This document shows positions 20,659 through 30,961 of a DNA stretch of 64,000 nucleotides, in pieces. The notes beneath the pieces were generated by a model, which saw only the letters and a program-made list of their open reading frames with translations, did no database searches and was not told the origin of the DNA. The stretch is taken from positions 250,501 through 314,500 of the forward strand of contig NC_009397.2 in assembly GCF_000002875.2 (NCBI RefSeq), read 5' to 3'. This DNA comes from Leishmania infantum JPCM5 (lineage: Eukaryota; Euglenozoa; Kinetoplastea; Trypanosomatida; Trypanosomatidae). Made by a program: the position numbers and the translations under genes. Position 1 is the first letter of the stretch; every line of letters begins with the position of its first letter.

Positions 20659-21702
20659 CTACCAGCTCGGCAACTCTCGCACCGCTTGAATGTCTGCTGC
20701 TCGCGTCTCTGACTCGGCAGCCGCCGCCCTCATGGTCTGCAGCAAGTGCTGCACGCGCTTCTCGCGTTGGCGCTGTGCTAAGGCGTCTGCCTCCGCCGCC
20801 GTGCAGCGTTGCATCGCCACCCCCTGACCGATGGCGGGCAGCACCTGGCTGTCATTGTAGTCGGCGAGGACTTTCGGCGGGGGCGGCCCTGTGAGCGGTG
20901 CTACCGCTGAAACCATGGACGTGTTCGTCTTGTGGTGGGGCAGCAGGTGCCGCTTCCTTTCGCGGCCGTTAGCTGCCGCCGTGACCGCTGCGGGAGCTGC
21001 CTCTTGCGCTTCGGAAGACGGCCCGGCAGCACCGACGCCACTACCTTTTCCCGTCCTGACCCACATGCTCAGCTCCTCCAGCGTGTGATCAGGTGGCCTT
21101 GCCACCTGCGCCTTGCCACCGCGTGAGTGCTGCCGCACTGCCTCCTCCTCGCGCCGAACCTGCGCCGCCTCGGCGTCTGGGTGGATCCAGCCGTCGGTGG
21201 TGTTGTACACACCGCGCCCGCGCCGCTGCGTCGCTGGCGGCCGCGCGTGCACCTGCGGCGGCAGAATCACGCGCCTCGACGGATGCCACACCGGCTCGCT
21301 GAAGAGGCCCGTGGGCTCGTCAAAGTGCCGCTTGCCGCCGTTCTTTGTGTGCAGCACACAGTTGCCGCCTGGCGGGGCCGGGTGATCGGCGGTGCCCTCC
21401 CAGGGATCACTGCAGTGGTGGTGATAGTAGCCGCCGCCACTCTTTGCCGTCGTGACGACGCCGCTGTGCGCCACCAGCGCGTGGTTCAGGTGGTTGTGCA
21501 GGATGTCGGCTGGCTGATGCCGCCGCCCCAGTCGACGCAGACGGTGACCTGGCGTGCTACCGGGGACCGTGTGATCATGGCACGGCGTGGCGTACTGCGA
21601 GTGCGTAAACGCGATGGAGATGGTCTCGTGTGGCGTGGCTCCCTTGGCCGTGCCCGAGAAGCTCTTGCTAGTGATCGCCTCTTCACCGGACGGCTGTGCC
21701 AT
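20659..21702 (-). CDS. Hypothetical protein (347 residues), His/Gly-rich
   Basis: The start is taken as the ATG at 21702, giving a protein beginning MAQPSGEEAITSK. An in-frame ATG at 21837 would add 45 residues, but that segment reads like UTR translation. The N-terminal half is rich in His, Gly, Thr and Pro (LHNHLNHALVAHSG, GGYYHHHCSDPW) and contains GLFSEPVWHPSRRV. The C-terminal third is charged and helical (EADALAQRQREKRVQHL). No membrane segment or recognised domain. Motif-poor, Pro/His/Tyr-containing proteins like this occur among flagellar/axonemal proteins, but there is no direct evidence for that here. Confidence 0.85.
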   Translation of the reverse strand: MAQPSGEEAITSKSFSGTAKGATPHETISIAFTHSQYATPCHDHTVPGSTPGHRLRRLGRRHQPADILHNHLNHALVAHSGVVTTAKSGGGYYHHHCSDPWEGTADHPAPPGGNCVLHTKNGGKRHFDEPTGLFSEPVWHPSRRVILPPQVHARPPATQRRGRGVYNTTDGWIHPDAEAAQVRREEEAVRQHSRGGKAQVARPPDHTLEELSMWVRTGKGSGVGAAGPSSEAQEAAPAAVTAAANGRERKRHLLPHHKTNTSMVSAVAPLTGPPPPKVLADYNDSQVLPAIGQGVAMQRCTAAEADALAQRQREKRVQHLLQTMRAAAAESETRAADIQAVRELPSW

Positions 21703-23057
21703 GGTTGCACAGTGCACGAGCGTTGAGTGAGGAGCGCACAGTGCGCTAAGGTGCTTGTGGGCGGGGTGCGGCTGCGTCTCTTTTAGTTCGTACTCGTTGA
21801 CGTGTATGCGCACGCGCGTGCCAGGGCGTGCCTGCATGTGTGCCGCGTTGCAGTCATGCGAGAGGAAGGGAGAGCGGGTAATATTGAGGAAGGCAATGAG
21901 GGGAGTCACGCGCGAAACCGCCGCACCACAAAGAGCGACAGGGAGGCGATGGGGACAGCGCAACGGGCGCGTGCGCCAGTCTAAAAAAAAAAAACATAAC
22001 GTGGACGGCGTATGAGCATGCCCATGTATAGGCGTGCCGATATCGTCCTTCCTTGTTCACCACCACGAACGCGGGCGCGAAAGACAGAGAGACGCGCCAA
22101 TATTTGCTTGCCACACGCTTCAGCGTGTCAAGCGAACTCGAACTTACCCAAACACACACACACACACACACACACACAGTACGTGCGCGCGTGTGCGCAC
22201 GCAGCCCCCCACCCCTCCCCCTGGCACTCTCTCCTCGATGTTTTTCCGCTAAGAAGCGACTGCTGCGTTTCGCTTTTGTTCTGACTTGCGTTGCTGCACT
22301 TGCTCGTTACGCTTTTGCTACATTGTTCATGTTTCCTTGCACTATGGGCCACGCGCTTAGCCAGCCTAATTTTCCTTCGCCATCTGTGAACCGCCCCCTC
22401 CACACATACCTCAGCACTCCCCCGCGCACGTGAAGGGAGGCCGGGGAGAGGCGTGACGCAAGGACTTCACTAAGAGCGAAACCTGTTTTGTTGATCATGA
22501 GCCCCTTCCACGTCACCATGCTCCCCCACCAACCACCTACCCACTACCACCCACCCCTCTACCGCGCTGTCTTCCCTTTCAAGAGCCTCATCCTTATTCG
22601 TTTCTCTCGTTGTTGTTTTTGTTTCTTCGGAGTGGCAAGCGGAGTACGCTGCTACAGCACAGCCAATCGCCGCGGCACACGAGGGGAGCCCCCCTCCCCA
22701 TATGTAGCGCTGAGGGGTGGGTGGGGGTGGGGCGAGGTGGGAGGGAGGGAGGTTAATGAAGTACTATCACCTAAGTCGTAAGAGAAAGGCACACACATAT
22801 ATGTATATACGAGACTAACACACTTAGAACGAGGCCGCGGCAGCGCGCGTTTTCATCCCCGACCGAGGGAGAGAGGGAGGGTGTGGGCAGAGCATCGGAT
22901 GCCACCACTACCACCGCCAACCACAACCTCGACACACCGACACACCCAAACATACACACGGCAACACGGGATCGATCCTGCACTCCTTCACCCGGAGGCG
23001 CCTGACGCGCGTACTCTAAGCTTCCCATACGCTCGTTCGTTTCGCTTTTCGGTGTGC
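21703..23057. other. Intergenic region
   Basis: No gene seen. It has an A-run (21985-21996), a CA tract (22152-22178), a long G-run-rich stretch (about 22716-22753) and a TA-rich patch (22795-22813) about 250 bases past the stop of the M16 gene. Confidence 0.8.
22152..22178. repeat. (CA)n microsatellite
   Basis: Uninterrupted CA dinucleotides on the plus strand, about 450 bases upstream of the start codon of the 347-residue protein gene. Confidence 0.95.
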
Positions 23058-24644
23058 CTACAGACCCATCTGGCGCATGGAAGGGAAGCCGAGCATCTCG
23101 CCGTGGCCGTACAGGCTGGTCTTGTTCGAGAACATCGTCTCGTACACCCGCTTCACATCCACCGCGTTGACAGAGTTGATGGCGTCGACAACCTCTTCGA
23201 CCGATGTGGCTAGGGTCGAGTCGCTATCCACGGCGAGGCAGGTGCCAAGGTAGTCGCAGTAGTCGCGAATGGTGTCGACATTCTGCACCATGAACTGCGT
23301 TCTCGCCATTTTTTTCGCCACGGACAGCATCGAGTCCGCGACAGAGGCCTTGTTTGCTTGCACCATCCTCACAGCGTCCGTCACCATGCGCACCGCTGCC
23401 TGCGGCTCTGCCTTCGCCGTGAAGCCGATCAGGCCAGCCGTTTGGTAGGGGCTGTAGAAGGCGCGCAGGCCCGTGTGCTCGTGCATTTCATCCGGGGCGC
23501 CGCAGCGCATGCGGCCGCTGAACCCGATGTCCATCAGCGCCCCCACGACCATCGAGGCGGCGTGGTCCTTCGTCATCTTCCTGTCTTTGCCGTACGCGAG
23601 CCAGCCGACGGCGATGATGGACTCCGGGTCCATGTCCGGCTTCGTTCCCATTACCTTGGGGCGGTCCTCGTGGTCGTGGCGCTCGCCCCCGGTGTACTGA
23701 GCGGCCTCATCCTTCCAGTTCACCGCGCACGGCTGCGCGCGGGCGTGGTGCGGTGCCGAGGCGGAGTGTGGGAACGGGGTGTTCTCGTACTCGGCAATCA
23801 GCGCGGCGTGATCGACGTTGACGCCGGAGACGACGACGCGCGACGGCACGACGTAGCGGCTGTACTGCTCCAGCAGTACGCTGCTCGAAATGATGCCGTT
23901 GCTCATCGCCGGCACGAAGCGAGGGTTGCCGAGCGGCTCACGGTAGAAGGCGACCGTCTCCAGCATCTGCTTCGCGTACTCGGCTGGGCATTGCCAGCGG
24001 AGCTCCTCGACCTGGTTGTCAATGGTGTCACGGAAGCGCTCCACATCCGGCTCGTGGAAGCGGGGCGCGGCGATGCAGGTAAAGATGTTGTCCTGCACCA
24101 GATTCAACGAGAACTGCTGCTCCGCTTGCTTCTGGTTCTGCAGCTGCCGCCGCTGTGAAAGCGATGACGTCGGCGCGGCGCTCTTCCACTTGTCGGCGCG
24201 GGCGTCGATGCGAATGCCGATGTAGTGCTTGTGCTTCTCGAAGTGCGACTGGGCGGCGCCGACACTGCGAATGTTGCGGTCAAGCTGGAACAGCGAATTA
24301 TTGTAGTTGCTCGTCGTCAGGGCAAGGTGCATCATGGCTCCCGTGCCCGGCGCGCTCGGTGGGTCGTAGGCGGGGCCGGCGAGTATGTAGGCACCAACGG
24401 ACACCGACGGTCCACCGAGGTTGTGCGTGATGACGCGCGCGCCGTTGTGCAGCTTCGTGATCTCCACCTTCCCGGCAGCAACCGGGGCAGGCTTCGACGA
24501 GGGGCCAGGCGGCAGGCGAGAGGTTCCGCCAAACGGTTGGGTGAGGGGGGTCTGACCGAACTTGTACTCGTAGATGCTGCGAGCCTGCCCAGCGCAGGCT
24601 GCGGTGGCCGCCACCGGCGCCGGAGCGACTACACGGCGGAACAT
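23058..24644 (-). CDS. M16-family protein without zinc motif: complex III core / MPP alpha-like subunit, mitochondrial
   Basis: 528 residues from the ATG at 24644; the frame upstream starts only with GTG and runs through a CA tract. The N-terminus (MFRRVVAPAPVAATAA) is Arg/Ala-rich, like a mitochondrial presequence. From about residue 57 the sequence follows the M16 fold (ITKLHNGARVITHNLGGPSVSVGAYI style), but where active subunits carry HxxEH this protein has HLALT (His106), so it is predicted to be non-catalytic. The C-terminal half includes GFSGRMRCGAPDEMHEHTGL and LIGFTAKAEP, as in core/MPP-alpha subunits. An extra Gln/Ser-rich loop lies near residues 155-175. Known relatives either partner MPP-beta in presequence cleavage or form the core of cytochrome bc1; the sequence alone does not decide. 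Confidence 0.85.
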   Translation of the reverse strand: MFRRVVAPAPVAATAACAGQARSIYEYKFGQTPLTQPFGGTSRLPPGPSSKPAPVAAGKVEITKLHNGARVITHNLGGPSVSVGAYILAGPAYDPPSAPGTGAMMHLALTTSNYNNSLFQLDRNIRSVGAAQSHFEKHKHYIGIRIDARADKWKSAAPTSSLSQRRQLQNQKQAEQQFSLNLVQDNIFTCIAAPRFHEPDVERFRDTIDNQVEELRWQCPAEYAKQMLETVAFYREPLGNPRFVPAMSNGIISSSVLLEQYSRYVVPSRVVVSGVNVDHAALIAEYENTPFPHSASAPHHARAQPCAVNWKDEAAQYTGGERHDHEDRPKVMGTKPDMDPESIIAVGWLAYGKDRKMTKDHAASMVVGALMDIGFSGRMRCGAPDEMHEHTGLRAFYSPYQTAGLIGFTAKAEPQAAVRMVTDAVRMVQANKASVADSMLSVAKKMARTQFMVQNVDTIRDYCDYLGTCLAVDSDSTLATSVEEVVDAINSVNAVDVKRVYETMFSNKTSLYGHGEMLGFPSMRQMGL

Positions 24645-27600
24645 GAGCGGGGGTGGGTTCCACTTATGGTATGAATGAAGGGAGGCACACACACACACAC
24701 ACGCGCGCGCGCGAAACACGTACGGCAGCTCACAATCACAGGCGGAAGCTTGGAGATACGCGAGGGAGGAGTACCGCTGCTGCTGTTTCTCTCCTGCTTT
24801 GCTAAAGAAAGCCGACTCTTTTCGCGCCTACTATACATACACGTGCACGCGCGCATGCGTGTGCGTGTGGGTGGATGAGCGGGGTGGGGTGCGGGGATGT
24901 GCGCCAACCAAGAGGAAGTGAAGGAGAGGAAGAGGGAGGAGAAGAGTCGAAGGCATCGCCAAGAGGAGGAGGACAGTAAGAGGAGGGGGCGGAGGGCACA
25001 GCCACCGACGCAGGTGTGCCGCCTAGCTCAATCATGGGGGGGGGGCAGGAACGGGAGACAGAGAGGTGAACCTTCGAAAGACGTGCGCGGTGTACGTGCC
25101 TCTTCCTTTCTTGCCTTCTGCTTGCTGTATGTTTCGGTGGTTGGCGTCCATCTTCATGGGGTGGGTTCATATTGTGCGCCGCTGCCCCTTTCCCCGCGTA
25201 CGCACACACGTAGAGACACACGCACACACACACACACAGACATCTGCATACCTCTCTTCGAAAACAGCAACAGCACCGAAGGAGGCGCACGCACGCGCGA
25301 GGGCTTATGTGTCTGGGGCCTCCCCCCAGCAAGCAGGGTAGGCGCTGCTGCTGATGTGAGTATGCCTCTGTGCTTGTGTGAACGAGGCGGAAGCAAGAAA
25401 CAAATGAAGCGGTTAGCTTGATAGCAGCGGCAGCGACAGCAGCAGCAGGAGTTGAGATCACCAGTACCGAGCACGAAGGGTGGGTGTGGGCGGGCAGCGG
25501 TGGCGTGGGACTGTAGGGCTTCGGTTGTAAGAAAGGCCACCACCGAGCCGCTGCAAGGGAAACGACAGAAGAAGGGGGGCGTAGGAGACGATGAATGTGG
25601 GATTGTTCGCCGACAGCCTCCGCTACAGGGCACTTGCCCTTCACCTGTGTGCGTGTGTGCCGGGTATGTGAGTCGCCGTGCATGCGTGTGCCCCTCTCGT
25701 GCTGCTGCTGCGGTGATGGTGGTGGTGGGGTCGTGGCCCCTCTCCTCTATACCTGTCATTTGCCCGTGAGTGCCACCATCTTCTCACCGTTCTCCTTTCC
25801 TCTATGCTGCCGAGGAGTTCGCGGATGTGCGCACTCGCCTTGGTTGTTGCGAGAATACGAGGGAAGAACGACGCTGTGATGAGAGCGAGAGGAGGTTGGG
25901 GGGGGGATGTGTGCGTGTGTGTGTGTGTGTGAGGAGGCTCTCTGTTTAAAGGTCGGTTCAAGGTCTTCGTCCAAGCGCGGACTGAAGATTCGAGTGTGTG
26001 TGTGCGCCGATGTGTGCGTGCGTGTAGGGAGGAGGGAGGGAGGGAAAGCAGTTTGGCACCGCTCTCGCAGGTGACGAAGCACGCGTGCGTTAGTGGCCGC
26101 ACAAGCGAGAAAAAAACGACAAGAGTGATAGCGCCGAGGCCGAAGAAAGCAAGAGAAGAGGTGGTCCCTCGAAGAGCGCGCGGCGGCGGCGGTGGGGGAG
26201 GAGGGGGGAGAGAGAGGCGGTAGTTGGGGTGGGGTGGGTGGGGTGAGTGTGTGGGCAGCAGAGACGGTATGTAGACGTATGTATGTAGAGGGGATGGTGC
26301 GTGAAGATATGGTTCTCGGTGGGTAGGTGGGGCGCGCGTGCGCGCGCGTGGAGGGCTGCTAGGAGGTGAGGCGTGCTCGCCCAGTCACCGCATACGCTCA
26401 CCAGCAAGAGAAAAGGAAAGAAACACGTCCCCCTCTCTCCTCTACTGACTCGTCCTCCAGCATCTTGCGAGTGCAGCGAGGTGCTTCTGCACGTGCGCGT
26501 GTGCGGGCGCATGCGTTCCTGCTAGACGAGAGTGAGAGGGAGAGATGGAGACGTCCGATGTCTTGATGGCAAGGGAGGGCTGAGTGGTGGTGGCTGGTGA
26601 GTGGAGGGGGCTAGCTAAAGGGGGAACACTGTGCTGGTTTGGGCGTGCCACCTGTGTGTGTGCGCAGGTGCGTCCTTATGTTGACCTGCTCACTCAGTGA
26701 TGGATAGAATATGCAGGTGCGAAGCACACCGCACCCACAGGCGCGCACGCAACACACTTCGTTCCCTGTTTCCTCCACACCACTCCGCCACCTCCCTCAA
26801 TCCCTGCGCGCAGGCGTTGTGATGTCGACACCCCCAGTGTAGCGCTGTGAAAGCATGCCTCCGCACCTCTAACGTATACGTTAACGCCCTCAATGGTAGT
26901 GGGGCGAGTGGATGTGAGCGTGATGGTGTTCGCGCCACTGCACGTGCGGGCTTGCGCCGGCACTACCCCCTCCTCCCGCCTGTGTGTCACCGACAGGTAA
27001 TGCACCTGCACGTGTGCCTGTGTGTGCTATGTGTACGTAGGCGTGCACCTGTGAGTGAGTGTGTGTGTGTGTGTGTGCGTCATTGCAGTTATGATGAGTG
27101 CCCGTGGAGAAAGAAACGTACGCATGCCCGGTGCGAGTGTGTGTGCGGCAGGCGTCGGCACGATGCCGAAAAGGCATCAGCCACGAGCACACCATCGGCT
27201 GCATCCACGGCATCATACGTGTGTGCTTGTACGCGTGAGCGGGTCACTGTACAGTCGAAATCCAATTGCAGGAGAGATGGATCTGTAGAGAGAGAAAAGG
27301 AGGGATGCGGATGAGGCTCACCAACGCGCTCGAACTCTTTCAAACACCATCCTGCAGCCTTCCTCCCCTCCCTTCCCCTCCCCAGCACCACCACCTCCTC
27401 CTCCTCCACTGGAGTACACATGAACCCACGCACCCACCCACCCACACACGAGAAATGGAAAGCACAACAGCATTACGTTAAGAAGAGCTTCACCACGGCG
27501 AACCACAACATTATAAAGACGAGAGAGAGAGAGCGCTCGCGTGCGCGAGCCCGACGCCGACAGAAACCCGCCCAACAAGACCAATAAATAAAACGGAGCG

Positions 27601-28094
27601 ATCAGGCTACACACAGATACAGACACACACTGCAAGGCGCGCGCACGCACGCCCGATGCTGCGTTCCCCACCCTTGCACGCGCGTTGGGCGCATGCGAGC
27701 CGGACACCCAAACACACACAGCAACAGACAGAGGGAGACCTTCGCTTTCACGGCGAGTTACTCTACGACAGAGATACAGACAGGCGAGCCAACGACGCGC
27801 GCGCACGTGCCCATCAGCGACGACGGCGTTGCCCCTTCGCCCAAAGTACATACTTCCACATTAGGTTGGGCTACTAGAAAGCATAACGACCACAGCCGCC
27901 ATCACAGGTGCAACCAAGAGTGAATGCACACATGCACCACATCGTCGTTCCCTCCCGCGCCCTCTCACACAATCACCGCGAGGAGAGGGAGGAGGAGGGG
28001 GGGAGGGCTGCAGAAGATAATGAAGCAAGGAATGAGAAAACTAGCAACAGGGAAGGGAAGAGCCAAGTAACGCACAACGACGTGAGCATCGCCA

Positions 28095-28098
<4 letters not shown>

Positions 28099-28133
<35 letters not shown>
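28099..28133. repeat. (CA)n microsatellite
   Basis: Uninterrupted CA dinucleotides in the presumed 3' flank of the CCCH zinc-finger gene. Confidence 0.95.
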
Positions 28134-28135
<2 letters not shown>

Positions 28136-28515
28136 CCAACAAGAAGTAAAGGAAACAAGCCAAGAAAGCATATCTATTCGAAAACGCTGACGCATCGGCC
28201 AGCCGACTCCCCCTCTGCTCACATGTCCGCCCACGCCCACGCACACGCACCCTCTCCTTCCCTCTCCCTGTCCAGGCGCTGCTCCTGCGCCCGCCTCGAC
28301 TGTTGCCGCATCCGGTTCACTCTCGCCCTTCATGAGAACGGGGAGACGATGACAGCGGGTGCACGACGGAATCGAGGGGGAATACAAAGCCGGCACCAAA
28401 GAAGAGGGGTGGTGGCTGTGAGAGGGCGGTGGCGACAGCACGTGGCGGGGTGGGGAGTGGAAGAGTCTCACCGAGGTGTAGCAAAAGAAAATAGGGAGCT
28501 GAGGAACGCACAAAG

Positions 28516-28549
28516 ACACACACACACACACACACACATACACACACAC
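28516..28549. repeat. (CA)n microsatellite with one TA interruption, followed by CG
   Basis: CA dinucleotides with a single CATA interruption, running into CGCGCGCG; about 160 bases past the stop codon of the CCCH gene. Confidence 0.93.
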
Positions 28550-28710
28550 GCGCGCGCGGAGACGTGAGGTTCATGTTGATGCCGAGCGTGTGTGTGTTTG
28601 GTTGTTGGGCCGATCGTAGGGCGAGGAAGGGAGGCAGACGGCAGCGTGCACAGGGAAAGCGTCCAAAAAGCGTTTGACAACCGCCTTTCCGCCATACGGG
28701 CGCGCCAGTG

Positions 28711-30798
28711 CTACTGCTTCTTAGTGCGCTTCGTTGCCTTCTTCGGCGCGGCCGCGCGGCCACGCTTCTTCGGTGCCGGCTTCTTCGCCTTGGACTTCTT
28801 GACTTTGGCATCCTCTTCCTCCTCTTCCTCCTGCTGCTCCTCATCCTCGGCATCGTCGTGTTCCTCTTCGGCGTCCCCCTCGTCCTCATCCGCCGCCGAC
28901 GCCTCCACCACGTCTGCCTTAGCCTTTGTGTTGCTCGTGGAGCTGCTGCCGCTGGCGGACGAGGAGGAGCCATCGTTGTCGTCTCCGTCATCACTATCGG
29001 TGATGCCAAGCTTCGCCGCGACGTCACTTTTCGAAGGCGTCTTGGAGGCCTCTGCTGTCGCCTCACCGGCCCCCGCCAACACGGCTTGGTGGTCCTGGGA
29101 GGGGCTGCTCGCCATCATGTCCACCACTGACGGGTTCGCGCTAGGCTGTTGCTGGCTGCTGCCGGCCCCACCCTGCGTCATGGCGTCGTCGTCCTCGTTG
29201 TCGCTTCCGATGTCCTGCGACGGATTCGGCTGTGTGTTGGGTGCAGAGGAGGAGGTGTACATCTGACCCTGCTGCGATAGCTGCTGCTGCCGCTGCTGAC
29301 GACGCGCCTCCCGCTCGGCAGCTGCCTCAGCGCGCTTCTTTTCTCGCTCCTCGCGGTGAGCCGCCGCCGCCGCGAGGCCCTCCTTCTCCTTCTTCTCGAT
29401 TTCGTCGATAAGCTGGTGGCGCTGAGCCTTTGTCATGGCCTTCAGCTGCACATGCCGCGCCGCGATCAGCTCCCGCAGCTGATCCTCGTTGTGGTGCTCG
29501 TGGAAGCAGTTGGGACGCGAGCAGTAGCCGTAGATGAAGAAGTGCGTGCAGATTTGCTTCGGGAACAGCTCCACAGGCTTGCTGCCCTTCACCTCCTCGA
29601 AGGATGCCTTCAGCATCAGGCAGATGCCCTTCTTCCCAAAGACAAACTTCTTGTCCTGCAGGTCCGTCGGGAAGGGGTGCTCGCGCAGCCACACCGTCAT
29701 GTGCGGGCCCGGCATCGTCGCGATCACGAGCTGCTGCGCGGGGTTCATGTACACCGTCTTGATCTCCTCCGGCACTGTGACGCCGTCGAGGTTGATCGGC
29801 TCCGGTTCGTTGCGCACCGTCGCGCCCATCCGCGACTGCTGTTGCGATTGCGAATGGCTACCCATGCCGCGGCGGCTGCCGTACATGCCGGGCTGCTGCG
29901 CCATCATCATCATGGGGTCGCCGTAGTTGTTGCTGCGGCGCCCGCTGCCACCACGCGCGTTCGGGTACATCTGGCCGGGGCCGCCACCATACATCATCAT
30001 CTGGTCCATGCCGTAGGGGTTCATGCTGTTGTAGCCCATCATCATCGGCTGCTGCGGCCGAGGCATCCCGCCCTGCATCATCATCATGTTCTGCGAGTAG
30101 CCCATGCTGTTGCCGTAAGCGTTACCGTGCATGCGGCGATCACCACGGCCGCGGTCGCCGCCGTAGTAGTTGCGGCCATCATTGTTGTAGCCGTAGGCGC
30201 CGCCGGCGCCGTTGTCCTGGTAGCCCTGGTTGCTCGTGTTGCCGCCGCTGATCATACGGGACTGCTGGCGCTGCTGCTGCAGCAACTGCGTGAGCAGGGC
30301 TGCCGAGTCCATACCTCCGGCGGCGCCTGCGTTGTTGCTGCCACCGCCGTAGCCTGACGTGGTCGCGGACGACATCATCAGCTGCTGCTGCTGGGAGGGA
30401 CTGGACGAGTAAGGAGTCGGGTAGGCGTTCACTTGCTGAGGCTGCTGCTGCTGCTGAGGTTGCTGTTGCTGAGGCTGCTGCTGCTGCTGCTGCTGCTGGG
30501 CAGGCGAGTTGTAGCAGCGCTGGAGAAGGAAGTTTTGATCTTCGGCGCACACACGGCGGAAGTCGTTCACCGCTGCCAGCACCTCGTTCGGTGTCTTCGC
30601 GTTCGGGTTCATGGCTGCCATCTGTGCGTTCTCCACCACCTGCACCGCGTAGTCGAAGAGGTAAAAGGACCGAGACAGCTCCATCGGCGTCACGTAGTTC
30701 AGCATGCACACCGGCTTCGTTTCGGTGGGCGAGGCCGTGTGACGCGGCACCCACAGGGTGCGCCCGTTTGAGATATAGAGAAATATCTGGCCTGACAT
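28711..30798 (-). CDS. CCCH zinc-finger protein with polyQ region and acidic/basic tail
   Basis: 695 residues from the ATG at 30798 (the longer frame starts with TTG). Residues 1-95 look globular (MSGQIFLYISNGRTLWVPR). Residues about 98-135 are Gln/Pro runs. Residues 170-330 are Gly/Asn/Met/Tyr-rich (prion-like), including RGRGDRR. A single CCCH finger lies at about 417-435 with spacing C-x8-C-x4-C-x3-H (CTHFFIYGYCSRPNCFHEH), followed by a charged helix (LIDEIEKKEKEG). The C-terminus has a Ser-rich part, a long Glu/Asp run and then a Lys-rich end (PKKRGRAAAPKK), resembling histone-type or AT-hook tails. CCCH proteins in trypanosomatids commonly bind mRNA and control its stability or translation. 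Target RNA and partners are unknown. Confidence 0.87.
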   Translation of the reverse strand: MSGQIFLYISNGRTLWVPRHTASPTETKPVCMLNYVTPMELSRSFYLFDYAVQVVENAQMAAMNPNAKTPNEVLAAVNDFRRVCAEDQNFLLQRCYNSPAQQQQQQQQPQQQQPQQQQQPQQVNAYPTPYSSSPSQQQQLMMSSATTSGYGGGSNNAGAAGGMDSAALLTQLLQQQRQQSRMISGGNTSNQGYQDNGAGGAYGYNNDGRNYYGGDRGRGDRRMHGNAYGNSMGYSQNMMMMQGGMPRPQQPMMMGYNSMNPYGMDQMMMYGGGPGQMYPNARGGSGRRSNNYGDPMMMMAQQPGMYGSRRGMGSHSQSQQQSRMGATVRNEPEPINLDGVTVPEEIKTVYMNPAQQLVIATMPGPHMTVWLREHPFPTDLQDKKFVFGKKGICLMLKASFEEVKGSKPVELFPKQICTHFFIYGYCSRPNCFHEHHNEDQLRELIAARHVQLKAMTKAQRHQLIDEIEKKEKEGLAAAAAHREEREKKRAEAAAEREARRQQRQQQLSQQGQMYTSSSAPNTQPNPSQDIGSDNEDDDAMTQGGAGSSQQQPSANPSVVDMMASSPSQDHQAVLAGAGEATAEASKTPSKSDVAAKLGITDSDDGDDNDGSSSSASGSSSTSNTKAKADVVEASAADEDEGDAEEEHDDAEDEEQQEEEEEEDAKVKKSKAKKPAPKKRGRAAAPKKATKRTKKQ

Positions 30799-30925
30799 GG
30801 AGTCGCGCGAAGGGGCGGCGGTGAGCGACAGAGGTGACAGGAGGGCGGAAAACAACAAAGGAAATCGCGTAAGAAGAGCGTGCGGGAGACGGCGTTGGAG
30901 ACAACTACGAGCGAGCCGCAGTCAT

Positions 30926-30961
<36 letters not shown>

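Larger units (their letters stand above)
24645..28710. other. Long gene-free region (4.1 kb)
   Basis: No convincing gene on either strand. It should contain the 5' UTR of the M16 gene and a long 3' UTR of the CCCH gene. Contents: CA/CG tract (24686-24712), CA tract near 25220-25240, GT tract (about 25911-25931), G-rich stretches (25037-25047, 26186-26254), GT tract (27058-27078), CA tracts (28099-28133, 28516-28549). The segment 26680-27290 is compositionally ordinary and free of simple repeats; it could be a degenerate retroposon of the SIDER type, which is unverified. Confidence 0.7.

Noticed and set aside
24802..25683. A 293-codon minus-strand frame in the large gap
   Set aside because: The translation is dominated by repeats (HTHTR, CVCVCVCV, SSPSS) from CA/TG and purine tracts, and starts in such sequence; it reads as UTR.
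30420..30500. CTG/CAG repeat as an intergenic microsatellite
   Set aside because: It is in frame inside the CCCH gene and encodes its Gln/Pro run, so it is coding sequence.
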